Shown: in pieces, positions 1 through 13,400 of the stretch
Numbering within the stretch: position 1 is the stretch's first letter
How the letters are laid out: every line of letters begins with the position of its first letter
Assembly (NCBI GenBank): GCA_964023275.1
Contig: OZ029913.1
Span: 49,665,976 to 49,729,975 of the forward strand
Direction of reading: 5' to 3'
DNA: 64,000 nucleotides
Origin: Norana najaformis
Taxonomy: Eukaryota; Annelida; Clitellata; Crassiclitellata; Hormogastridae
Translations under genes and position numbers: made by a program
Notes under the pieces: generated by a model
Told to the model about the DNA's origin: nothing
Database searches by the model: none
What the model saw: the letters and a program-made list of their open reading frames with translations, nothing else

Positions 1-1265
1 TATATGGCTATTTATATAGCACCTTTAATATCCTCACAAATATGCTACAAAGTATTAAGTATTATTAAATAAATTAAGCAGTACCATGGAATGCATTTTT
101 CAAACAAGACTGAGGTGGTTGACTTTTAAACTATTCGTTAAGCACACCAGTGGGCAAAGTCTCTGCATTGTGTTTTGTAGTAGGTTTAGCTAATCGTTTT
201 GAAATTTCTATTGGGACTTTGACTTTTGAAACATAATTTGTAGGTAAATGACTGAGACTTGCCTTGAGAGTTAAACTAATACTATAGCCTGAAGATAAAG
301 ATGGGGAGTTTGAATTTTTTATCTAGTGGTTGAACATTCCCAAGAAAGTCACTAATGATTTTAGTGCAAATGTTTTTAAATATGTAATTGAGTAATTAAC
401 CGATGAGGTAATTTGTGTTTAAATGGCTGAGTGTTGAAATTAACATCCAGGCTTGAATGTTTTGATCACACTTGATGGCTGACTTTTAACACACAAGTTA
501 AGCCCATATGTATGGTCCAGCGCAGAGCTCTGGCTGCTGATTTTAAAGCATATCTTTTAAATTTTTTATTGCAAATTTTACTTTTAAAGCATAAATCTTA
601 AGTAAATAGATGGGGATAGCAAGGGACAAAACTGAATACCCCCAGTCTGAATTTGTTATCAAGGTTAAGGATCATGACTTTTGACCTAAGAGGGTTGAAC
701 ATTTCCTAAGCTTGTATGGGTAAGGTAATTCATGTTTAAATCTGACCCTCATAAACTATATGATCAAGACTTGATGATTGACGTTTGACCAAGTCATTAA
801 GCATCCCAGCAGGGTTGGGGTGAAACCCGGTTGTTAACAGTTTTAGAGTGTAGCTTTAAGCAGTTTCTATTGAAATTTGACATTTGAAGGGTAATTTATG
901 CTTATGTGATTGTGAGCTGCCACAAGATTACAGCTGACCCTATAAATACTCTCAAAACCTTAAAATGGTGGTGTAGATGACCAGTGCTAAGGGTTGGAAA
1001 GTATTGGTGCTTAGTATTTGCTTTTTTACATATGTAATTTCAGTTTTGTAGGCGTTAACAGTCATTCGTAAAATGTGAAATTTCTTACATTAGTTATACA
1101 AGAGAGCAAGTTAAACACAAAGATTTATGGCAGGTAAAAATGTGTTATGATGTGCCAAGGTTGCTTTTTCTTCTTTACACAAAAGACACATTTACTTGGA
1201 TGCATGTGCTGCAACCTTGTAGCCCAACAACAGTAACAAATGTTGTTCCTGTGTTCATTATCTAG
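1..1265. repeat. Intron upstream of exon 1 with about three degenerate repeat units of ~300 bp
   Basis: No coding sequence was found. About three diverged units start near 118, 478 and 778. Each contains a TTGACTTTT...TTAAGC block, then a CCAGC...GAGCTCTGG-like block, then TTTAGAG/AAAGCATATCTTTTAAA and ATTGAAATTTTGAC. A single related unit lies at about 53780-53960. The first ~50 bp resemble the 3' tail of a LINE on the - strand (tatatagcacctttaatatcctcac), also seen near 59240 and 60010. The function is unknown; it is probably an old transposon-derived repeat. Confidence 0.5.
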
Positions 1266-1486
1266 CAATACCAGTGAACAGAGAAGTTCCATTTGATGTG
1301 GTCACAGCTGGTGCTGGTCAAGGACAGGTCAAAGTCAACATTACTAGTCCAACAGGCAAAGTTGTTCCAGCTAAAGTTGAAGAGAAACCAGATTTGGCTG
1401 TCGGCAAATTCACGGCAACTGAGCCAGGACAACACACAGTCCAAGTAACATTTGCTGATCAGCCAGTTCCACACAGTCCATTCAAG
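1266..1486 (+). CDS. Filamin exon 1 of the window
   Basis: Acceptor tctag/ca. The first codon is split and two of its bases are here (phase 1 in), and the exon ends on a whole AAG codon before gtgagc (phase 0 out). It encodes most of one filamin repeat, from [12 protein letters not shown] to VPHSPFK. The protein is closely related to the start of exon 9 ([12 protein letters not shown]...IPHSPF), so the two are copies of one ancestral repeat type. Counting back from repeat 9, it would be the repeat 2 equivalent if no repeats were gained or lost; this is uncertain because of the tandem duplication downstream. Confidence 0.93.
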
Positions 1487-4400
1487 GTGAGCAGACCTTT
1501 GCAGTTCAGTTACCACTGTCATATTAGCACAGCATTCATGCTACAATGTAACTGTGAAATGTACGTCAATGAAAATCCATTTCCTTACATCTCAATCCAT
1601 TACTCCCAGCCAGATTTCTTTCCCAGATGTATGTCTTCCAAGTAAATGACACTGTGATTCTAAATTGACACAGTTTGAGAAACTTATCTCTCATGGACAA
1701 CTTCTTTTCCGCATTACCAGCTGCAAGACTTGCCTGTCATAGCTGGTAGACTTTGCCCATACCAAGTGGGTGGAATAGATGGACTAGATGAGTGCACTGC
1801 AGAGGAATGAACTGCTCTGTCTCAAACCAGTTTCATCTTACACAGCTAGGCGGAAGGATTGTCTTTCTTACACATGGCAGCACAACAAGTCTAATGTGTC
1901 ATTTCGTTCTCAGTTTAATACTTACCTTTTTCTAATTATTTATCCACCATAGGCTGGCTCTCTGTATTAGTGGATTGACCTTCTGGATATTGATCTGATT
2001 GTGTCTTGCTTTTGGGACACTGTCGGTTGATGCTTTGTTATCAGTAACAATAGACAGTAATGATAGGCTCTCAGAGGGTGGATTACTGGAAAACTTATAG
2101 CTTATGGTCAAGATCTTATCAGGAAGATTTGAAGAAACCTGTTGGCAATGGAATGATGTGATGAAGAGCTAGGTAGCTTATTGCATTTGTCACAGTGTAA
2201 GACCTCGTTCATCACCTGTCATAATAACCTTGGAGAAGAGGAGCTCTCAGAGACCAGACAAGACAAGTAGGTGGACTTGACTGATGAGACAAGCATACGT
2301 AATACATGACACTGAGATCTGAATTTGAGGAGATGGAAAGGTAACTGGGAGATTTGCCAGCACCTTTCAAGCCGGCTGTGCAGTGGCAATATCAGAGTTG
2401 TATTAGGGCTGGGAAGGGCATGCTGGCCTAGTTAGCCAAGGAACCTCTGTGCGTGAGGATCCCCGGTTTGCAAGCCCAAGGTGGCTTATTTAAGAGATTA
2501 ATCAAATGGCATGGCACCCATTCAAACAGGCAGTGGTGGTGAAGGATCTCACCCGAGCAGGGTCAAGGCCATAGGGTCGCTATAGAAAATCGTGTACATT
2601 TACTTTTATGCAGCAACCCTCTATGACTTAGCAGGAATGTGTTTATTCAGGATTTTAGATAAAGTTGAATTTAGATGGACAGCAAGATGGCTGGGACGAC
2701 CACGGGAGAAAGGGAAGGATGTCAGCTTTGAAGGTTGAAAAGTTGATGGCAGTAGCTAATGAAAAGAGTATGTGGAGGGCAGCTTGTAATGAATAGAATG
2801 TACTGTAATGAGTATTGGCAGTGTGGTCATACAAGTATGGCTCAAAAGGATAGATATTTTTAAAAGCAAAAAACTAGACTGGGTTTTATGGAGATCAAGT
2901 GTATGATTTGGGGAGGTGCTTAGTTTGGCCAAGTGTTACCCAAAAGCAGATATTCTGCCATGCTGTTTTGGACTGATCTTTTTCATTCTGTTAGAAACAA
3001 TGTTAATATTTTACTGCCAAGTATGGTTAATTGTGAATCGTTTGGTTTTTAGGTATTTGCTGAAGCTCCAAATCCGTTCAGAGTCAGAGTTTATGGGCCA
3101 GCTGTTGAAAAGCCAGTCACTGCTAATACACCTACCTATCTTATCATTGACTTCAAAGAGGCAGGACCAGGTAATTCTGCCAAAACCATTTGGACCCTTA
3201 ATCACTGTATACCCCATACATGCTGGGTTTTGTCATGTAAACAATCAGAATAGCTGTGTTGATGCAAAAATTCTGTATTATGTGATTTTCTAGGACAGAT
3301 GATTGCACCTACTGTAGACTTTGATTTTGGCTTAAATGTACCATATTTTCCATGCTATAGCATGCAGTTTTTTGCATGAACTTTTAGAGTTGCAACTTGT
3401 TGAAATGAGTAATTTGTGTATGAAATTTTTGGAATATCCCAGGATATAATCTGCACTGCTGAAAAGGTGACTGAGGATGACTGATTTGAGTATTGTCCTG
3501 TTAAATATTACAGACTCTAAATGCTGCTAAAAGTTGTGTATGTTTTATGTAAGTCTTAGTGTGGCTAGTAAGTTTAAAGATGTAAACTGTCTGATGTGAC
3601 AGCATTTGCCGCAAAAGGCCAAATTGCAATGTGGTTAAGTGCCAAAATGATTATGAATAAAACCACACAATTTGTGTTTTTGGTACATTAATATGTTTTC
3701 CAGAAATTACTCTTAAGCATGAGCATTCTATAGCAGAATGCCTTGGGAATCAGGCTTTCTGGGCCATCAGCGACACACAGACGGTACAGAAGCTGACCTC
3801 ATGTGGGAGTCGCTAAGTTAGTGGTGGATTTGTGCCAGAGGGGCGGGTGGTACAGTTGCCATAATTTATATCAGTGCTAGTTTTAGTTAGGTGTGACAGC
3901 TCTGCCTGGCTTCAGTATGCAGTAACCACTACAGTAGAACTACAAGCCAGCTGGTAGTATTCATTAGCACTGCCCAGAAGGGCAACGTCTTTCTATCAGT
4001 CTGTGTTTTAGTGTCTTTGGCTCCATTAGGTGGGATTAATAATGCTAGAGTGATCCCATGCAAAGTTCCAAACAACAAGACTAGAAAGAAGAACAGTGTT
4101 GCAAATCTTTAATTGCGAAAGTATAAGAAATTTTATTTCAACAGAATTTTACAATGCATCAGTGACTCGCTGGGAGAAAAGGTACCAAATCTGAGTTGTG
4201 TATTTAAAGAGAAAATCAAGCTTGAATGTACACACGGTCATTTTTTACAAATTGTGCTATTGTTGCTTTTGACTTGTACTAAATCTAAATAATGCTGGGA
4301 CATCAGGATTTTATTATTATTGAGTAAATAAAGTGTATTTATATGGCAAAAGTTAAAAATTAAGCAAGGATACCATAAATGGGGCTCAGCTTAATCTCTT

Positions 4401-7400
4401 CATTATTATTTTTCTTGCTCTTAGCCTTTATGGTTTCTGAGGAAAGCCACCTTGTGATAGGTTTAGAAAGTTGCTCATAGCAGGTGTGAATCATGGCAGC
4501 TTTGTCCAATGTGAGCATTACAGTACTCTTGAGTTGTTCAGCGAAATCATCTATAGTGCTTGCAGGGAATGGATCTGAATCGACAAGCAACTGACTGAAC
4601 TACAGCCCTGATGTTACGATATATGTGCCTGACAGGTTGGCAGTGGCATGAGGTCTTGAATTTAGACATTATAAGCTTCTGGTCTGATGCAAGACCAGTG
4701 TCACTCCCCTGGACATTGTAGACAGTGGAACGATCATCAAAGGACATCTAGGATGATTTCCCTTCTAGTTGGTATGTTGACATACTGACGAAGGCCACGG
4801 CTAGAGAAGATATTGTTAAGATCATCACTGATGTGACCTTTAGACCCAGGGCAGTTCAGATCGCAGCAGAGCAGAAGTATTTCTTCAGCCTTGATGTAGG
4901 TAGATGAAATCAGAGTCTACTAGTCAACTGTAGAAATTGCCAACTGCACCAGGAGGGTGGTAGATATTGTCGAGTGATTTAGGATGACGATCTGCCGAGT
5001 CATACCAGCTGAACATTAACATGAGAATATGCAGAGCATTTCTGCCTGAGGATGAACGTTGGTGTCTAGGGAGGACTTTTAGATGACAGCAAGGTCACCA
5101 CCAGAAAGAGGGTGACCTTGGGATCTGCGATTGTGAACGTGCAGAAGAGAGAAGCCCTTACAGCAGTATCTTGCTTGATACATTTAAGTGTGTCAGCACC
5201 GATCCTTGTCTCAAAAAGTGGTAGGATGTCCAGCTGTTCATCTTTGATCAGGGCATAAATAAATATGTGGTTGACCAGATGTTAAAACTGCCAAAATTAT
5301 TGACTGCTTGTTTTAACGTGGTGTTCCTATTCTGGACTTTGTGGGAAGGTGGGCCTAGTCAGTAGAAGAGTGATGATTACAGAGGATAAAGAGAAAAGGT
5401 ATTCATCACATGCTGGTCAGTAGGTCAAAGGGCCACCCGCGATTGAGGGCAAGTTTACTCCAAACACCCTCATTGCTCCTCCTCCTGCAGAGACCATTAC
5501 CCAGCTGAAGGTGAATTATGTAAGTCCATAGATTTGAGGCTTGACTGTACACCCGGAATTCATGTCTCTCACACAGTCACATACGATATGTGTGAAAGGG
5601 ACTGTCCATACTTTCAAGATCTGTTGCAGAAATGAAGATTAACTCCAACACTCAAACCTAGCAACAGTAAATGTCCAGACGTGTCTGAAATTATCGAGTA
5701 AGTTCCAGTGTCATTGCTGTTTGCTTGTGCCAACATGCTTAACTGAAACACCTTCCATTCTGGCAATTGTCTTGTGGAAATCATGATCCAAGTAGTTGCA
5801 GACTCACTCAACGAACCTTTAACTAACTGATGTATATCGACTGTCATGAAACAGCTTTTCTGAAAAATGTTTACAGAAGTCAGCTAACTTCTCATTTAGA
5901 ACAATAAGTGCTACACGATAATGAGGATATGTTAAATGCTTCAAACAATACTTGTACACTGGGTAGTTGTTTTCAGTTGGTTCTTTGCTATACTCATGCA
6001 GTACGCTGTTTGTGGAGAGAACACTAATGTTAGACCCCTGTATCGCAAAGTATCCACCATACAGAGGCTAGGGGTCAGAGTTCAGAAACCCGTGTTCATA
6101 AGGCTCACATCATGTGCACACTGGTGGGAACTGGTGGCCAGCTCAGTTGCCCAGTGCGTGATGTAGGCCAGATGAATTGTATATCTCAGTGGACACTTTA
6201 CAACTGGCATGATATATGGTTTTGCAACATGGGGCACAGGAACTTTGTTTTCACCTTCTGGAATAGCAGGGGCTAAATATGCCACAGCTGTAACATTGAG
6301 CTAAATTTAACTTTAAAATAATACAAACTCTTGAAAAATATTTTATGCAATAGTAGAAAATGATTGTGCGTGCTATCCTCAAAAGTTGTGCGATCATGCA
6401 CATGTACAGCTTAGATGGAACACTGGAAGTCACATGCCATCTGTGATTGAGAAATCATGGATTCGGTTCTGTTATGAGGAATTTCAGATCAGCATTGACT
6501 GTCCATTTCAGTGAGGTTCTCATCAGTTAGTGCTTTATGAATTCACTGGACACACAAACTTTGAGACCTCCAGATGTGTTGCCTCAACTGCTAATCGTCA
6601 AGTGATTGATTGGATAGCATCACCTGGTTGTCCCATCGGCCCAAACTTCCACAGTGCAGCATGGAAGCTTTACCAAAGCTGATCCTTCTTTCTGGAATAA
6701 GTTACCTACAAACATGTGACATGATCTTTGTCTATCTTTGCCTCTGTTTGAAAACAATTCTGTTTGGTCATGGTTTTGTGTCGTTAGATCAGGTGCACCT
6801 CTGAGGAATCTCTCCTGAAGAGGCCCAGTACAACTCCATTTAACTGTCATTTCTTGCATGCAGGACTTTAGGATTCATAAAGGGCCTACGAAGAGAAAAC
6901 CAGTGTCTTTCTTGTATAGCTTGTGGAATATGAGAAACTGCATGCTAGGCATACTATCCACCACTCACTGTTCCCCTTCCCGTTTCAACGCTTTACATTA
7001 AGCAATTCTGTCCTTCCAGTAGCCAGATATATTCATTCTGGCAAGAAGTTTTTAGATGACAAGAGTAGATAAGTAAGTCTAAGTAGATAGGTACTGAATT
7101 TTTTTGGAAATTTATCCAGATTTTGACTACTTTTGCAGCTGCTACTGTGAGTACACAATCTTCTAAATTTAATTTGTGCAAACATCATTGCTGCATATCC
7201 CACTGGGTCAAGATGATCATGATTACAATAATTATGATGACAGTGATGATGACAGCTTGTGCTTATACATAATGGATATTTATAATAGGTGAACCTCTGA
7301 TCAATCTGGTTGACGAGAAAGGTGTTCCAGTAAAAGTAACAACACTTGACAACAAGGACAAAACATTCCGTGTAGAATTTGTGGCAACAACAGTTGGATC

Positions 7401-10400
7401 CTACACAGCCAGCGTGTTCTTCGCAAACCAGCCTGTTCCAAACAGCCCTTTTAAGATCACTGTAGAATCAGCTACTGATGCCAACAAAGTCAGAGTTTAT
7501 GGTCCAGCAGTTGAGAAGCAAGTTTCAGTTCATCAGACAACTTATTTTATTGTGGACTGCAAAGAAGCCGGTCCAGGTGAGTTTTAGGTCAAACTCATTT
7601 TTACTTAGGAGATTTTATGATCTGTGCAAATTTCTAAAATGTTTTAAATATATATATATATATTCTGTTGTTGGGCTGGTATATCAGCTGTGATTTTGTC
7701 TATAGGCTACAGTAACTATGCTGTGCTATAACAGTTAATATTTATGAATGCTCTGGATATGCTATGTCTGCTTTTTTCTAGACATTACTTTTAATAGCTT
7801 GTGTAATTAATGGGAAGTTTATGATATGCAAAATGTTGTTTAGGTGAGCCTCATGTGACCCTGACAAGTGAGGCTGGTGTTCCAATAACACCAACTATAA
7901 CAGACAACAAGGACAGAACCTACAGAGTAGAGTTTACTACAAACATAGTAGGGTCTCTCACAGCCAACGTTTCATTTGCTAGTCAGCCTGTGGCGAAGAG
8001 TCCATTCAAGATTTCAGTAGAGTCAGCTGTGGATGCCAGTAAAGTAAAAGTATATGGTCCAGCAGTTGAGAAGCCTGTGATAGCAAACCAGTCATCATAC
8101 CTTGTTGTTGACTGTAAAGAAGCTGGACCTGGTGAGTGAAAACTTAGTTAAACTTTGATAGTAACTGTATGAATTTAATATTTTTCTTTTCATTTGATTA
8201 ATGAACCCAGCAGTGACATCATAATAACTCAATGCAAAATGGTTTGCAAAAGGCATAGTTGTAAAGCCAAAGTCCCAGTTAGTGGAGCTGCCTGTTACAA
8301 GATACAGATATACAATGATGAATGATCAACTTAAAATAGTCTAAATGGGCCATAACATTTAAAACATTTTAGACCCAACAGAAAGTACAATGAAAACATT
8401 AATCCAATCCAGTAAGAAACAATACAAACTTAACAAATGGATAATTGGTTAAAGCATACACCATGAGGATGCTATTTTGCATGCTGATCATGGCTTATTT
8501 CAGGGATTTAAATCTCAGGTTAACACGGTATATTTTCATGGGGACCTTAAATGGCATGGCGCCCATTCAAACGGGCACTGGTACTGAAGGATCTCATCTG
8601 ATCAGTTTATTGCAAAATGAGCAGGGTTTAACCATACAGTCACTATATAAAACCGTGTACATTACGTTTACATTTACTGTGTTCAAATAGGTATGCATGT
8701 GTTTTTTAAATAAGTGTAGACTAGGCAATAAAAGTATATCAAGAGGCAATTTGTTCAATAGGGAAGGGCCAGCACACTTAACAGAAAATAACCTAGAAGG
8801 GCTACTTGTCAGGTAGTTTTATGTGATAAAGCAACTGTCAGGCATTGTCTATTTGTACTGGTTCTACCTGACTCACACAAACTAACACTTGTACCTGAAA
8901 GTCAGTCGACCTATTGTATATAGTTCTTTTGCTGACTAATCTCAGCGATAACTCTTCCGCATCAGTCTGTAGTCTCAGCACTCTTTCCCTATTCAGAGAC
9001 TCATACTATCTAATCAGTAGTTGGCTGTAATAATTTATCACTTGCAGAGTCAACTTTTTTAGTTGCATAAAGTTTAAGCTCGGTATGACAACCGGATCTC
9101 AAAAACAAAACCACTTCAAACTTCTGAGCTGTACAAAAGTCACAACTCAGTATCTCTCTGCAATGTCAGCATTTTAAAATTTCAAATCTTGATGTACACA
9201 TCTTTCAAATTGTTGCACAGCTGTATATACATCAAACGCTGATTATATATGCAAAATGAATCTGAACAAAAATAAAAACAAAACCACCCAGGCTCAAGAA
9301 ATCTTCAAGCTCCAACCAGTCGGGAAGCACAGCCTACCCTAAACTCTGCCTCTCTGCCTGTACAGAAAGCTCTAGGCAGCAGTTAGTCATACACAGCATT
9401 GTAAGCTACTTGTCCTCACCTTGTCAATCAAACACACTAGGAGCCTGAACACTAACTCTGCCACTTTCGTCACAGCATAATACATGGTGGATTCAAATAA
9501 ATAGCACCCTCTTTTAAAAGGCATCTGACAGCAACCATCATGGCAAAGAAGGCTTGTTTTGATTGATATCTTGTTATTTGCATCACTAAAATCAGAATTT
9601 TTTAGTTAATCTCTACTCCCAAGACTGTCCTCTACAAATGTTAATGAATGCATTGAAACTTTCTTATCTGCTGATGTTGCTTTTTCATTTGGCAGTATGT
9701 GAATGATTTTTGTTCATGAGCCGTAGAAAAGCCCACATTCATGTTCAGTGGTCAAGTTGGTTCTTATTTATAGTTCTTGTTCATTTGTATAGATTGGTTT
9801 ATCATGTGCATAAGTTGCCTGATAGTTTTTTATGTTCTGTCTTTTACTGTGTCCAAGTCTGCATGTAGGAATTTTTCTTATCTGCTTTGGAATTTGTGCA
9901 TTTTACAGTTAATTAAGAGCAACAAGTCCCTTTGTAAGCAAATCATGCTCAGATAACTGAAAAAGTCACAACTGTCTATCTGTCAGATACATGAAGAGAC
10001 CAACCAGTGGAGTTCCATATAGATGCTGTATAAATTGTCATCATTACATTACATTACATAAATGCTTTCTTTCCTTGTGTTATTTTGATTCACTCCCTGC
10101 ATGTTTTATTTGATTGCACTTATTTCAATGTTATAAATTGAATATTATATTCAGTTTTGTATCCAGTGTTAAGGTGTAGCTATTGTTCCCACCTGTTTTA
10201 CCTTGGTGCCTTTGAAAAGTCATTTAGTAACCTTCCCTTTATTGTAGTTAAATTTTTTAATGCACAATGAATTTGTTTGAATTGTCTTGATGTTATTTTG
10301 TTTAGCATTTTAAAACCCTTGTTTTCTTTGCCTGTTGTTGCAATCTCAAAAGATGTTAGCAACTAGTAAATGGTTTTCAGGTGAACCTCATGTGACCCTG

Positions 10401-13400
10401 ACCAGTGAGGCTGGTGTTCCAATAACACCAACTATAACAGACAACAAGGACAGAACCTACAGAGTAGAGTTTGCTACAAACATAGTAGGGCCCGTCACAG
10501 CCAACGTTTCATTCGCTAGTCAGCCTGTGCCGAACAGTCCATTCAAGATATCAGTAGAGTCAGCTGTGGATGCCAGTAAAGTAAAAGTATATGGTCCAGC
10601 AGTTGAGAAGCCTGTGATAGCAAACCAGTCATCATACCTTGTTGTTGATTGTAAAGAAGCTGGACCTGGTGAGTGAAAACTTAGTTAAATTTTGATAGTA
10701 ACTGTATGAATTTAATATTTTTCTTTTCATCTGATTAATGAACCCAGCAGTGACATCATAATAACTCAATGCAAAATGGTTTGCAAAAGGCATACTTGTA
10801 AAGTCAAAGTCTCAGTTAGTGGAGCTGCCTGTTACAAAATACAGATGTACAATGATGAATGAACAACTTAAAATAGTCTAAATGGGCCATAACATTTAAA
10901 ACATTTTAGAACCAACAGAAGATGCAAGTGAAAAGTTAATCCAATCCAACAAGAAACAAAACAAACTTATTAATGGATACTAGATTGAAATAGTTATTCA
11001 TATGCTTTTTTAAAAATAAGTTGAGAATAGGCAATAATTGGATATCATGAGGCATTTGTGTTCTACAGATAAGGGCCAAATACCTAATGGAAAATAACCT
11101 GGTATTTGTTATTTATTTATTTATTATTTATAAAAAGCACTTGTAATGCATGCTATGTCAGTACACCTGAATCTGAGATGCGATGTATGTGCGCTAGTGG
11201 CCAAGATGGACTCATGCAAAAGCCAGGATGAAGTAATGAGTCTTAATTAACAAGTGATTTGAAAGATGATAGCAAGTTTGGAGGTTGGGGCTTTTGTGGT
11301 AGATGATTCCAAATGTGAGGAGCACAGCAGCTTAAGCCACATGATCCTACAATTGTCCTGAACCTAGGTTCTTGCAACAAACTAGTATCAGAAGAACGCA
11401 AGAATCTGGGAGGGCGATATGAAGTCAGCAAAGTATTAAGATATGATGGAAGGCCAGTGTGGCCTTAAAGGTCAAGCATGCAGTTTTAAACTTAATACGC
11501 CACTCAACAGGAAGCCAATGAAGTTCATGAAGGTGATCTAATTCATTTGATGAAGAAGAACATGTAACAACCCTAGAAAGAGAGTTTTGAACCCTCTGGA
11601 GCTTTTTACATTAAAAGAGAATATATATACCGTATAACACTGCATTTGCATAGTCTAATTGAGAACTAACTAGTGCACATGCCACTGTTTTGGCTATGTC
11701 ATTAGTTAGAGAATGTCTGGTGTGACGAAATGCCTTGATATGGTAGAAACAAGACCTGCAAATCGAAGATACATGTGAAGTCATAGCAAGCAAGTTATCA
11801 AGGGTGACACCGAGAGTTTTGATTTTGTCTGGTAGTGGGATTTTGGTTCCCGCAAGGTCAATAGAAGAATGCAAAGTGAAAGACTGCATATGCGGGTGAG
11901 TTGTGAAAAGAATTGCCTCTGACTTAGCCTGTTTGATTGCAAGATCATTAAAGCAGAACCAAGTGTGAAGAGAGGACAAACAATGTTCAAGTTCAGTTTT
12001 AGGTGAGGGATCTATTGCAGAGAGAGCAACATAGAGTTGAGTATCATCAGCATATTGTTGGACCAATGTATTATGCATGTGTGCAATTTGACAAATGGGC
12101 GAAATAAAAATAGAAAATAAGAGAGGCCCGAGGACAGAACCCTAAGATACACCTGAACGACAGGCAATAGGATCAGACCGAGATGAATTTATTGCCACTC
12201 GTTGAGAACGATCATTGAGATAAGAAGATATCCACTGAAGTGCAGGACCAGTAATTCCAAAAGATGTATAGAGTTGAGACAGCAAAATACTATAACCTAC
12301 AGTATCAAATGCAGCACTCAAATAAAGAGATATAAGAAGAGATGCTTTGCCAGAATCCATTGAATTAAATATATTGCTAACCGTGCCAGTAAGAGCAGTC
12401 TCAGTTGAATGATGATTACGATAAGTCGACTGAAAAAGACCAAAGTTTGGAAAAGATGTTACATGCCCCTGAAGACGTATGAGAAATAGGGGTTCAAGCA
12501 GTTTGGAGATATTGTTCAGATTGGAAATAGGCCTACAATTAGTCAGGCAGTCCTTATCAAGATCAGGCTTCTTTAGTAGAGGTGTCACAAGAGCAGTTTT
12601 AAAAGCAGAGGGAAAGTGACCTTCACAAAAAGAGAGATTAGCCAGGTGGGCAATGAGGATAGGCAACACATTTGAACAGGATTTAAGAAGGGAAGTTGGA
12701 ATGAAGTCCAGTTGTGACGATTTAGATGGAACATTTCCGATGAGCCTAGCAACTTCATGTACTGTAATGGTAGGTAAGGTACAAAACTCATTACCAGGAT
12801 GTCTAACATCAGGAAACATTTTGCCCTGTCTAACCCAGACCTATGCTTTGATATGGCAGACTTTAAGTCAGATATTTTAGCAGGAAAAAATTTTGAAGAA
12901 CCTAGACAGAGCTTTTTGCCTTCAAGGCCACTAGATAAATTGGAAGGACTGTTCGAGGAGTGAAGCAGCTTCTTTATGATGCTCCATCGGTCTTTAGATG
13001 TTTCGGCAATGTCCAACTGGTTATGTTGTGAGGTAGTTTTATGTGATAAAGCAACCATCATGACAAAAGCGGCTTTGTTTTGATTGATTTCATGTTATTC
13101 GCCTCACTAAAATCTGAATTTTTAGTTAATCTCTGCTACCAAGACATTCCTCCACAAATATTAATGAATGTGTTGAAACTTTCTTATCTACTGATGTTGC
13201 TTTTTCATTTGGCAGTATGTGAATGATTTTTGTTCATGAGCCATAGAAAAGCCCACATTCCATGCATGTTCAGTGGTCAAATTGGCTCTTATTTATAGTT
13301 CTTGTTCATTTGTGTAGATTGGTTTATCATGTGCATAAGTTGCGTGATAATTTTTTATGTTCTGTCTTTTACTGTGTCCAAGTCTGCATGTAGGAATTTT

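Larger units (their letters stand above)
1487..3052. other. Intron 1: SINE and LINE remnants
   Basis: Phase 0 intron, gtgagc...tttttag. It holds a SINE near 2400-2610 and a piece of an RTE-like LINE near 2640-2830, listed separately. Nothing is recognised in 1490-2390. Confidence 0.8.
3171..7288. other. Intron 2: several decayed elements
   Basis: Phase 1 intron, gtaatt...aatag. It contains a pogo-like relic (about 3460-4080), a LINE remnant on the - strand (about 4300-4750, possibly reaching further) and a short LINE C-terminal piece (about 6600-6800). In 4750-6600 and 6850-7288 nothing is firmly recognised; several short ORFs there show no known motif. Confidence 0.7.
8132..10380. other. 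Intron 4: duplicated intron DNA with SINE and transposon inserts
   Basis: 8132-8440, 8680-8834 and 9532-10380 are homologous to parts of intron 5 (10669-10978, 10990-11101 and 13035-13878). The two stretches missing from intron 5 are a SINE (about 8443-8680) and a 697-bp insert (8835-9531). Intron 5 therefore serves as the empty site for both. Confidence 0.85.

Noticed and set aside
1262-1522. - strand ORF opposite filamin exon 1
   Set aside because: It mirrors the real exon; the + strand has the filamin sequence and splice sites.
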